This document shows, one piece after another, positions 1 to 5,936 of a DNA stretch of 10,688 nucleotides. Position 1 is the first letter of the stretch. Every line of letters starts with the position of its first letter. The stretch comes from Chlamydiota bacterium (GTDB taxonomy: Bacteria; Chlamydiota; Chlamydiia; Chlamydiales; SM23-39), in contig DAIDLB010000057.1 of the NCBI GenBank assembly GCA_027449725.1, positions 1 through 10,688 on the forward strand. Reading direction: 5' to 3'. The notes below the pieces were generated by a model, which was given only the letters and a program-made list of their open reading frames with translations, did no database searches and was not told the origin of the DNA. The position numbers were made by a program, and so were the translations under genes.

Positions 1-232
1 AATATCCAAGCACATCGAATTTATAGGGAAGAGGAGTGCATTCGTTCAATTCGGCTGATATAGAAAGAACGTCATCCGAGTTGATGTTGCCCTTCAAAGC
101 TATATCTACGTCGGAGCCTGGCTTATAATTGCCCATCGCTCTGGATCCAAAGATAAGGGCTTCACCAACTTGAGGGTGTGCGCGGATCACCTTTAGAATG
201 ATATCAATATCAGCAGGTTTTAGCCCAAACAC
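1..232 (-). CDS. MNT-type nucleotidyltransferase, partial (C-terminus off the window)
   Basis: This is the N-terminal part of a small nucleotidyltransferase of the HI0073/MntA type. About 77 codons are readable before the left edge. The core motif reads GSRAMGNYKPGSDVD, which fits the GSx10DxD catalytic signature of the minimal nucleotidyltransferase fold: the Gly-Ser loop holds the NTP and the two Asp bind metal. In type VII toxin-antitoxin systems such a protein AMPylates its HEPN partner and silences it. The partner gene lies immediately upstream and overlaps by 13 bases, as expected for a coupled pair. I chose the GTG at 232. An in-frame ATT at 244 is the alternative, and there is no ATG nearby. 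The motif is seen directly; the antitoxin role is inferred from the family. Confidence 0.8.
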   Translation of the reverse strand, partial: MFGLKPADIDIILKVIRAHPQVGEALIFGSRAMGNYKPGSDVDIALKGNINSDDVLSISAELNECTPLPYKFDVLGY

Positions 233-621
233 CGTTTTTTCAATTCCAGATAAAGCTGTTCAAAAGCAGGAAAATAGCGGGTTCTGATTTGAAAAACAGA
301 GTGGGCGGCCTGCTCTTCGCTGTAGGTATGGGAGAGAATATTTCTTTTTTCAAGCATCTCCAGCCATAGGTGACCTTCTTTGAGAATTTGCATCGCAAAC
401 GCTTCCTTGATCACATCTCGAGGAGCTACTGCGATGGTGCCCAGATGTTCGAGTAAATCTTTGAGTGTTTTCCAGGAGAGCTCGAACGTAAACTCAAAGC
501 CTTGAATGATGCCCGCTTGTTGGAGTATGTCTAGCTCAGGTCTTTTCAGGCCGTCCTTCAAAAAGACGTACGCTTTTTCCAAATTTTGAAATCTCTGTTT
601 CCAACGAATTTCTTTGTTCAT
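220..621 (-). CDS. HEPN-domain protein of the HI0074 type (nucleotidyltransferase substrate-binding; putative toxin)
   Basis: This 133-residue, mainly helical protein belongs to the HEPN-like 'nucleotidyltransferase substrate binding' family (HI0074 type). Family landmarks include QGFEFTFELSWKTLK (about residues 40-54), APRDVIKEAF (66-75) and LWLEMLEKRNILSHTY (85-100). The last stretch carries Rx4HxY (Arg93, His98, Tyr100). In HepT-type toxins this motif forms the RNase site, and its Tyr is AMPylated by the MNT partner. I chose the ATG at 621 because homology begins there; a longer frame to 768 runs into the upstream gene and has no family resemblance. The gene starts 32 bases after the stop of the winged-helix gene and overlaps the nucleotidyltransferase gene. 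Ribosome-binding sequence is weak. Family assignment is firm; toxin activity is inferred. Confidence 0.85.
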   Translation of the reverse strand: MNKEIRWKQRFQNLEKAYVFLKDGLKRPELDILQQAGIIQGFEFTFELSWKTLKDLLEHLGTIAVAPRDVIKEAFAMQILKEGHLWLEMLEKRNILSHTYSEEQAAHSVFQIRTRYFPAFEQLYLELKKRCLG

Positions 622-653
622 AGTGGCGATTATTCCAGCCAAGTCATTTTTGG

Positions 654-1394
654 TCACGAGTAATAGTATTCCATTTCTTCGTTTTTTTGGGGGCCGATGA
701 CCCGCCAATGAAGGCGGATGCTGTGCGAATCCCAGATCGCTTGCGCGAGGTAGGCGTCTTCTGCGCAAAGATGCGCCTCGACCGAGGCCAAACTCTGGGA
801 GTCGGTGGGGGCGAGGTGAAACAGAAAGACCGGCGCATTTGGTCCCAGCCGTAAATGTTCAAGAGAGATCAGGCCGGCTTGCCGGTCCAGCGTCCAGCGG
901 AAGACGTTGCTGAATGCAATGCCTTGGTTGCCTTGCCATACGCCCCGTTCCTGAAAAAGGAGAACGGTTTCGCTTTCTTTTACGACTTGGACATCCCCCA
1001 TGCCCTTTTGCGATTTCGTATAGAGCGTCAGATATTTGACGCTTTTGAGCCTTTCCCAAAAGCCCTGCAAACGGGGCTCTTGCACCCGTTTTGCGTGGGG
1101 GATCAGCGAAAAGCGTTTTTTTTCCTGGGCGGGGAGGAGCGTATACGCCTTTTTCAATAGAGCCTCGAGTTCGGATGCAAACGGGCAAGCCGGATTGAGC
1201 CGGTAAATTTTTGTCTTTCCTTCGAGGTGGCTCAGGATAATGCGGCCCCTTTCGAGCCTTCCCAGGGCGTTTTGCAGCGAGGTGAGCGGCGTTTGAAGCG
1301 AGCGGTGAAGCTCCGCTCCGAAACGTTTGCCATTCACAAAGAGAAAGAGGAGCGCATTTTGCACATTTTTATTCCCGAAGAGTCCTTCCAGCAT
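654..1394 (-). CDS. putative winged-helix transcriptional regulator with C-terminal DUF6314-like domain
   Basis: This 246-residue protein appears to have two domains. Residues 1-95 look like a winged helix of the ArsR/MarR kind: LFGNKNVQNALLFLF, a recognition-helix-like segment TPLTSLQNALGRLERG, then a wing and IYRLNPACPF. The C-terminal 125 residues resemble DUF6314: FQERGVWQGNQGIAFSNVF, then C210-A-E-D213-A-Y215, then WRVIGPQK (230-237). The Cys-x-x-Asp-x-Tyr and Trp-x-Val-x-Gly-Pro-x-Lys pattern is the signature I remember for that family. The gene is divergent from bioB across a 156-base spacer, with an inverted repeat 9 bases from its ATG, which makes it a candidate local regulator of the biotin operon, perhaps autoregulated. 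Ligand unknown. It could instead regulate the HEPN/MNT pair that follows on the same strand. No strong Shine-Dalgarno is seen. The domain call is from memory of family patterns. Confidence 0.7.
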   Translation of the reverse strand: MLEGLFGNKNVQNALLFLFVNGKRFGAELHRSLQTPLTSLQNALGRLERGRIILSHLEGKTKIYRLNPACPFASELEALLKKAYTLLPAQEKKRFSLIPHAKRVQEPRLQGFWERLKSVKYLTLYTKSQKGMGDVQVVKESETVLLFQERGVWQGNQGIAFSNVFRWTLDRQAGLISLEHLRLGPNAPVFLFHLAPTDSQSLASVEAHLCAEDAYLAQAIWDSHSIRLHWRVIGPQKNEEMEYYYS

Positions 1395-1402
1395 GGAAAT
1401 GT

Positions 1403-1421
1403 CAACCTAATTTTTGGGTTG
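1403..1421. promoter_or_regulatory. imperfect inverted repeat, candidate operator
   Basis: The sequence reads CAACCTAA TTT TTGGGTTG: two 8-base arms around a 3-base centre, with 7 of 8 positions pairing. It lies 9 bases upstream of the regulator's ATG, where a ribosome-binding site would normally be, and about 130 bases upstream of bioB. Its small size and position fit an operator for a dimeric winged-helix protein. Regulator binding is inferred. Confidence 0.35.
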
Positions 1422-1515
1422 TGTTGTTGGGTCTTTGTCTGTCGGTAGGTTAGCATATGGTTAGTTTTTAGATTTTATCAACGTCTTTTTGGGTTTTGGT
1501 GTAGCTTTTCGGGTT
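1411..1515 (+). repeat. three direct repeats TTTTYGGGTT in the regulator-bioB spacer
   Basis: Copies lie at 1411-1420 (TTTTTGGGTT), 1486-1495 (TTTTTGGGTT) and 1506-1515 (TTTTCGGGTT). Start-to-start distances are 75 and 20 bases, close to 7 and 2 helical turns. The first copy overlaps the right arm of the inverted repeat at 1403-1421. A second short repeat, GGTTAG, occurs at 1448-1453 and 1459-1464, 11 bases apart. Together they could be iterated half-sites for a regulator. The spacer is T/G-rich, so some repetition could be compositional. Confidence 0.4.
1450..1478 (+). promoter_or_regulatory. possible sigma-70-like promoter for bioB
   Basis: TTAGCA (1450-1455) and TTTTAT (1473-1478) are separated by 17 bases. 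Each matches four of six consensus positions. This is the best-spaced pair I found in the spacer, but it is weak, and chlamydial promoters are often degenerate. It lies between the inverted repeat and the last two direct repeats, so a protein bound there could affect it. Confidence 0.2.
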
Positions 1516-1517
1516 GC

Positions 1518-1533
1518 AAAGGAGGGGGCGAGG
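1518..1533 (+). promoter_or_regulatory. purine-rich Shine-Dalgarno-like tract unusually far from bioB start
   Basis: AAAGGAGGGGGCGAGG contains a near-perfect anti-16S match (AGGAGG at 1520-1525). The bioB ATG at 1551 is 25 bases beyond it, against the usual 5-10. No in-frame ATG, GTG or TTG lies at a normal distance; the upstream in-frame codons are GTT, TTT, ATC, CTA, GCT, GCC. A three-base pairing (AGG/CCT, 1531-1543) could shorten the distance. bioB may otherwise use a non-standard initiation signal. Confidence 0.4.
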
Positions 1534-1550
1534 TTTTTATCCTAGCTGCC

Positions 1551-2501
1551 ATGAAGATTCGATCCGACTGGAAAAAAGAAGAACTTCGGGCCATCCACGA
1601 TACCCCGCTCCTCGAGCTGATCTATCGGGCGCAAACCGTGCATCGGGAGCATTATCCCGCTAATCAGATCAAGGTATGCAACCTCCTTTCGATCAAAACG
1701 GGCGGATGCCCCGAAGACTGCAAGTATTGCCCGCAATCGGTCCGCTACAAGACCGAGGTAAAGGCAACCCCTCTCTTGAAAGAAGAGGCGATTTTGGAGC
1801 ATGCGAAAAAGGCGATTGCCAATGGAGCGACTCGTGTTTGTCTCGCGACGGCTTGGCGCGCTCCTCGCGATGGAGCGCAGTTCGATGCAGTCCTAAGCGT
1901 CATCCGCAAAATCGCCGATCTGGGCGTGCAAGTCTGCTGTACCCTTGGGATCTTGAACGAGTCGCAGGCAAGGCGTTTGAAGGAGGCGGGCCTGTACGCC
2001 TATAACCACAACCTCGACACCTCGCGCGAATTTTATCCCTCGATCATCACGACGCGCACCTTTGACGACAGGCTTCGCACTCTCGACTTGGCGGAGAAGG
2101 CGGGCCTCTCCGTCTGTTCCGGAGGGATCATCGGGATGGGTGAGAGCGTCGATGACCGCGTAGGGATGCTCCATACGCTTGCGACCCGCGAGCCCCATCC
2201 GATGTCGGTCCCTCTCAATTTCCTGGTGGCCGTTCCCGGGACGCCTTTGGAAAAGGAGCCGCGCCTGCCCGTCTGGGACATGGTGCGGATGATCGCAACG
2301 GCGCGCATCGCGATGCCGCGGGCTATGATCCGCTTGACAGCCGGACGGGTCAGCCGCTCGGTAGAGGAGCAGGCGCTTTGCTTCCTCGCCGGAGTCAACT
2401 CGATTTTTTCGGGGGAAAAATGTTTGACGCAGCCGAACCACGATTTTGATGTGGACCAAAAGATGTTCGAGCTTCTGGGGATTCAAGCCTATGTTTCTTG
2501 A
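1551..2501 (+). CDS. bioB: biotin synthase
   Basis: This radical-SAM enzyme inserts sulfur into dethiobiotin, the last step of biotin synthesis. The protein has 316 residues, slightly short of the roughly 346 of E. coli. The Cx3Cx2C motif for the [4Fe-4S] cluster is Cys53, Cys57, Cys60 in GGCPEDCKYCPQS. The ligands expected for the second [2Fe-2S] cluster are also present: Cys97 (in RVCLATAWR), Cys129 (in VCCTLG), Cys189 (in VCSGGIIGMGE) and Arg261 (in IRLTAGR). YNHNLDTS (151-158) is another family hallmark. The ATG at 1551 gives an N-terminus that aligns with known BioB. It is the first gene of the operon and overlaps bioF by 11 bases. All catalytic ligands are intact, so a functional enzyme is expected. 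Confidence 0.97.
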   Translation: MKIRSDWKKEELRAIHDTPLLELIYRAQTVHREHYPANQIKVCNLLSIKTGGCPEDCKYCPQSVRYKTEVKATPLLKEEAILEHAKKAIANGATRVCLATAWRAPRDGAQFDAVLSVIRKIADLGVQVCCTLGILNESQARRLKEAGLYAYNHNLDTSREFYPSIITTRTFDDRLRTLDLAEKAGLSVCSGGIIGMGESVDDRVGMLHTLATREPHPMSVPLNFLVAVPGTPLEKEPRLPVWDMVRMIATARIAMPRAMIRLTAGRVSRSVEEQALCFLAGVNSIFSGEKCLTQPNHDFDVDQKMFELLGIQAYVS

Positions 2502-3507
2502 AGAGCGCTTGGAAGAAAGACGAGTGTCAGGTCTTTTGAGGACGCTTAGCCGGAGGAATGGCGGAATCGACTTCGCCTCGAACGATTATTTCGGGTTTGC
2601 AAGAGAATGGCATGAGGGGGGAGAGGCAGGATCGACGGGATCGCGCCTCTTGACCGGCAACTCAATCTTCTGCGAAGAGCTCGAGGAGCGGATTGCAAAA
2701 TTCCACCGGGCCGAGAGCTGTCTGATTTATACGAGCGGCTATCTGGCCAACCAGGGGCTTCTCTCGGCAATCGGCACATCCCGGGCTACCTTTCTCTACG
2801 ATCTTGAAGTCCACGCTTCGATGGTCGACGGGATGCGCCTGTCAGATGCGAAATGCGTCCCATTCCGCCACAACGATCTCTCTTCGCTCGAAGCGAGGTT
2901 GAAAAAAGCCTCGCCTCCTGTTTTTATTCTTGTCGAGTCGCTCTATTCGATCAGCGGCGATCTGGCGCCGCTCGCAGAAATCGGAGAACTTGCGCATAAA
3001 TGGGACGCCCGCCTGATCGTCGACGAGGCGCATGCCGGAGGAGTTGGGTATGCCGCGGGACTGAACGTATTTGCCCGGATGCATACGTTTGGCCAGGCTC
3101 TCGGAACCCAGGGCGCCTGCGTTCTCGGAAGCCGCCTTTTGAGGGACTATCTCATCAATTTCTCCCGCCCGTTCATCTATACGACGGCGCTTTCTCCGGC
3201 GGCTCTTTGCCAGATCGCCCGCAGCTATGACAGATTGGAGGCGGAAGGGGAGGGGCATCGGCAAAAATTGCACGCCCTGATCGCCGCATTTTGCGAAAAG
3301 ACGGGGAGAGGGCCAACGGGCGGCCCCATTCAACCGATTTACACGAAGCATTCAACGGAGCTTTCGGAAAGACTTTGGGAGCGGGGGATCGATGTGCGCG
3401 CGATCCGGCCACCGACGGTGGCGAAGAAAAAAGAGTGCCTCCGCGTTGTACTCCACAGTTTCAACCAACCGGACGAACTCGATCAACTCTTGGAGGCTCT
3501 TTCATGA
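2491..3507 (+). CDS. bioF: 8-amino-7-oxononanoate (KAPA) synthase-like protein, PLP lysine replaced by Gln
   Basis: BioF condenses pimeloyl thioester with L-alanine in the first committed step of biotin synthesis. The protein has 338 residues, somewhat short of the usual 380-390, mainly at the N-terminus. Fold landmarks of alpha-oxoamine synthases are clear: FASNDYFG, GSRLLTGNS, YTSGYLANQG, His108 in VHASMVDG (stacks on PLP), SISGDLAPL, Asp178 and His181 in VDEAHAGG, and AIRPPTV. The Schiff-base lysine expected in TFGKxxG is absent: codon 202 (3094-3096) is CAG, giving TFGQALG. A single A-to-C change from AAG would explain it. As read, the enzyme should not form the internal aldimine, so it is inactive, altered, or the base is a sequencing error. 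The ATG at 2491 overlaps the bioB stop; a longer start at 2446 lies inside bioB. Overlaps bioD by ATGA. Confidence 0.92.
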   Translation: MFLEERLEERRVSGLLRTLSRRNGGIDFASNDYFGFAREWHEGGEAGSTGSRLLTGNSIFCEELEERIAKFHRAESCLIYTSGYLANQGLLSAIGTSRATFLYDLEVHASMVDGMRLSDAKCVPFRHNDLSSLEARLKKASPPVFILVESLYSISGDLAPLAEIGELAHKWDARLIVDEAHAGGVGYAAGLNVFARMHTFGQALGTQGACVLGSRLLRDYLINFSRPFIYTTALSPAALCQIARSYDRLEAEGEGHRQKLHALIAAFCEKTGRGPTGGPIQPIYTKHSTELSERLWERGIDVRAIRPPTVAKKKECLRVVLHSFNQPDELDQLLEALS

Positions 3508-4088
3508 AGCGGATCATTGTTGCGGGCATCCATACGGAAGTGGGAAAGACGGTCGTCGCGACCCTCGTTGCAGAAAAACTGGGCGCTGCCTATTGGAAGC
3601 CGGTACAGTGCGGGATGCCGACGGATAGCGAATGGGTTGAAGCGCATAGCTCCGTCCGGTGCTATCCATCGGCTTTTTCCCTGAAGGCACCCTGTTCGCC
3701 CCACCTTGCGGCAAAACGGGAGGGGCAACGGATCGTCGCTAAAGAAGTGCAGCCGCCAAAGCATCCCGGCCTGTTGGTCATCGAGGGAACGGGAGGCATC
3801 CTCGCACCGCTGAACGATGAAGAGTCGTGGGCGGATGCGGCGGTTTACTGGGGAGCTGCATGGATTCTGGTCTATCGCCCTTACCTCGGCAGCTTCAACC
3901 ATTTTCTTCTCACGGTAGAAGTCATGCGCCAAAGAAAGATCCCCCTTTTGGGCGTCGTGTTCAATGGCGGGGTAGAAGAAATGCTCCTTTCGCGAGCGAA
4001 AACACGAAGTCTTGGTGAAATTGCATGGGAAAAACAGTGGTCGAAAAAACGGATACAGGAAGTTGGGCTCTCAGGGATCTCGCTGTGA
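3504..4088 (+). CDS. bioD: ATP-dependent dethiobiotin synthetase
   Basis: BioD closes the ureido ring of dethiobiotin from diaminopelargonate, CO2 and ATP. The protein has 194 residues (E. coli about 225). The P-loop is GIHTEVGKT with Lys15 and Thr16. YWKPVQCG (30-37) contains the substrate lysine Lys32. SPHLAA (65-70), EGTGG (94-98, usually EGAGG) and GVVFNG are further family motifs. I chose the ATG at 3504 because the P-loop strand begins right after it and a good Shine-Dalgarno (GGAGG, 3492-3496) lies 7 bases upstream. The ATG overlaps the bioF stop as ATGA, implying translational coupling. The 3' end overlaps bioA by up to 64 bases. The C-terminal third is shorter than in E. coli, but the nucleotide and substrate motifs are intact. 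Confidence 0.95.
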   Translation: MKRIIVAGIHTEVGKTVVATLVAEKLGAAYWKPVQCGMPTDSEWVEAHSSVRCYPSAFSLKAPCSPHLAAKREGQRIVAKEVQPPKHPGLLVIEGTGGILAPLNDEESWADAAVYWGAAWILVYRPYLGSFNHFLLTVEVMRQRKIPLLGVVFNGGVEEMLLSRAKTRSLGEIAWEKQWSKKRIQEVGLSGISL

Positions 4089-5299
4089 TTTGGCATCCCT
4101 ATACGCAGGCGCTTACCGCGCCGCCGCCGATTCCCATCGTCAGGGGAGAGGGGGCGTATCTTTACGGAGCGTCAGGAGAGGCGTATCTCGATGCGATCTC
4201 TTCGTGGTGGGTCAATCTGCACGGCCATACGCACCCAATGATCGCAAGAGCCATCGCTGATCAGGCGAAAACTCTTGAACACGTTCTCTTCGGCGGATGC
4301 ACCCACCCGCAGGCAATTCTCTTCGCTGAGAGGCTCCTTGCCCTGTTGCCCGGATATTCGAAGGTTTTTTACTCGGATAACGGCTCGACGGCAATCGAGA
4401 TCGCCTTGAAGATGGTTTTTCAAACCTCGGACAAGGGGCTCCTCTCCTTTGAGGGAGCCTATCATGGCGACACCTTCGGCGCGATGGCGGCTGTCGGAAA
4501 AACCCATTTCAACCGCCCCTTTTGGCCTTATCTCTTTCCGGTAGATTCGATCCCGCCGCCAGAGCCCGGGTGCGAAGAGGCCTCTTGGGCAGCGTTTGAA
4601 AAGGCCCTTCAATCGGACCGGATCGGTGCCTTTATCTTTGAGCCGCTGATCCAGGGATCGGGTGGAATGCGCCTACATTCGGGAGAGGTGCTGGCCAGGA
4701 TGATCCATGCCTGCCGGGAGCGGGGGATTCTCACGATTGCAGATGAGGTGATGACCGCCTTCGGCCGAACCGGCCCTCTCTTTGCCTGCAGCCGTCTTGG
4801 TATCTGGCCCGACCTTCTTTGCCTCTCAAAAGGGATCACCGGAGGGTTTTTGCCGCTCGGCGCAACGGTGGTCAAAGAGTCTATCTTCAACGCCTTTTTG
4901 TCTCCCGACCCCGCCCGCGCTCTTTTACATGGCCATAGCTACATGGCCAATCCCCTTGCCTGCGCTGCCGCCAACGCAAACCTCGATTTGCTATTGCGTC
5001 CGGAGTGTGAAGAGGCGAGACAGAGGATCGAAAGAAGCCATCAGCGCGCCAAAAGCAAATGGGCAGGGCATCCCAAGCTGAGGCGCGTCGATGTGCTGGG
5101 GACAATTTTCGCGCTGGAGTACCGGGTAGAAGATGCCTCTTATTTCAATCCTCTGAAAAGGCGGCTCGCCGATCTGTTTTTGCAGCGGGGGATTTTGGTC
5201 CGGCCGCTCGGAAATGTCCTCTATCTGCTCCCTCCTTATTGCATCCAAGACGATGAGTTGGAAAGAATCTATGCGGTTATTCAGGAGACATTGAACTGA
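4025..5299 (+). CDS. bioA: adenosylmethionine-8-amino-7-oxononanoate aminotransferase
   Basis: BioA transfers the amino group of S-adenosylmethionine to KAPA, giving diaminopelargonate. It is a class III PLP aminotransferase of 424 residues, the usual length. Visible landmarks are WHPYTQ (23-28), SSWW, LFGG, SDNGSTAIEIALKM (PLP phosphate loop), YHGDTFGAM with Tyr146, ADEVMTAFGRTG with Asp240, CLSKGITGG with the Schiff-base Lys269, NPLACAAAN, and VRPLGNVLYLLPPY with the carboxylate-binding Arg. All key residues are present, unlike BioF. The ATG at 4025 overlaps bioD by 64 bases and has only a weak GGTG upstream. GTG at 4037 or GTG at 4085 (a GTGA overlap with the bioD stop) are alternatives; the last leaves almost nothing before HPYT. 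Ends one base into the next gene (TGATG). Confidence 0.96.
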   Translation: MGKTVVEKTDTGSWALRDLAVIWHPYTQALTAPPPIPIVRGEGAYLYGASGEAYLDAISSWWVNLHGHTHPMIARAIADQAKTLEHVLFGGCTHPQAILFAERLLALLPGYSKVFYSDNGSTAIEIALKMVFQTSDKGLLSFEGAYHGDTFGAMAAVGKTHFNRPFWPYLFPVDSIPPPEPGCEEASWAAFEKALQSDRIGAFIFEPLIQGSGGMRLHSGEVLARMIHACRERGILTIADEVMTAFGRTGPLFACSRLGIWPDLLCLSKGITGGFLPLGATVVKESIFNAFLSPDPARALLHGHSYMANPLACAAANANLDLLLRPECEEARQRIERSHQRAKSKWAGHPKLRRVDVLGTIFALEYRVEDASYFNPLKRRLADLFLQRGILVRPLGNVLYLLPPYCIQDDELERIYAVIQETLN

Positions 5300-5919
5300 T
5301 GTTTATTTCGTTCAAACAGGAAATCGAAGCCCTTGCCGCCCGCGTTGTCGCCGACCCGGCGCTCCACGGCCGCTGGCTCAATACGCTCTCTTATCTCGAA
5401 CATTGCGGAGCCTGCAAAATCGCAGCATCCGCCCATCCGTCCGCTGTTAAAGAAGAGAGGCTTAAACACGCGGCCGAAGAATTTCGGCATGCGCATTATC
5501 TCAAAACCCAACTGCGGCGGATCGGGCAGTGTTGCGTCGACTACCGCCGATCCTCCCTGCTTGGCGGCTGGGCAACCTATCACTATCTCCACCGTCTCGA
5601 TCTTTTTGCTTCGCGTCAAAACCAATCTCATGCCTATCTCTTGACGACCTATGCGATTGAGCTACGGGCGGCGGAGCTCTATCCGCTCTACCAGGAGGCT
5701 CTACGGAAAAGCGGCTCGAAAGTGCGGGTGCAGTCGATTTTGTTGGAGGAGGAAGAGCATTTGGCCGAGATGGAAAGGGAACTTGGCCTAGCGCCCGGAT
5801 CAGCGACTTTTATCCGGGCGGTATGCGAGGAGGAGGGGCGTCTTTGCGAGCTCTGGCTCCGCGCTTGCTTCAGGACGACCGAGATTGTATACCCAAACAA
5901 CCTTAAGAATCGGTTGTAG
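5299..5919 (+). CDS. ferritin-like di-iron protein, fifth gene of the biotin operon
   Basis: This 206-residue protein is predicted almost entirely helical. It shows the ligand pattern of ferritin-like di-iron carboxylate proteins: Glu34 in helix 1 (LSYLEHCGA), Glu61-x-x-His64 in helix 2 (AAEEFRHAH), Glu121 or Glu126 in helix 3 (TTYAIELRAAEL), and Glu151-x-x-His154 in helix 4 (LLEEEEHLAEM). That is two E..ExxH sets, enough for two irons. There is no signal peptide or membrane segment, so it is probably cytosolic. Its ATG overlaps the bioA stop (TGATG), with AGGAG 11 bases upstream, so it is co-translated with bioA. I do not recognise a named family. Ferritin-like oxygenases and oxidases activate O2, and the operon context suggests an oxidative role in biotin or pimelate supply. 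Iron storage or tRNA hydroxylation are alternatives without contextual support. Confidence 0.8.
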   Translation: MFISFKQEIEALAARVVADPALHGRWLNTLSYLEHCGACKIAASAHPSAVKEERLKHAAEEFRHAHYLKTQLRRIGQCCVDYRRSSLLGGWATYHYLHRLDLFASRQNQSHAYLLTTYAIELRAAELYPLYQEALRKSGSKVRVQSILLEEEEHLAEMERELGLAPGSATFIRAVCEEEGRLCELWLRACFRTTEIVYPNNLKNRL

Positions 5920-5920
5920 G

Positions 5921-5936
5921 GCTGCGTGTTAGCAGC
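5921..5936. terminator. weak hairpin between convergent bio operon and LRR gene
   Basis: GCTGC-GTGTTA-GCAGC forms a five-pair stem two bases after the stop of the ferritin-like gene and covers the last codons of the LRR gene on the other strand. Neither side has a T-run, so it is a poor intrinsic terminator. It is recorded because only 9 bases separate the two convergent genes and nothing better is visible. Confidence 0.2.

Noticed and set aside
855..1160. Plus-strand frame of 101 codons inside the winged-helix gene
   Set aside because: The opposite strand encodes the DUF6314-like motifs across the same bases; this frame has no protein-like features.
1403..1421. BirA-type operator
   Set aside because: The arms contain AACC/GGTT as BirA sites do, but the centre is 3 bases rather than the long spacer of BirA operators, and the flanking match is poor.
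1893..2486. Open frame of 197 codons on the minus strand opposite bioB
   Set aside because: It lies wholly inside bioB, whose catalytic motifs are all intact; no recognisable domain or ribosome-binding site.
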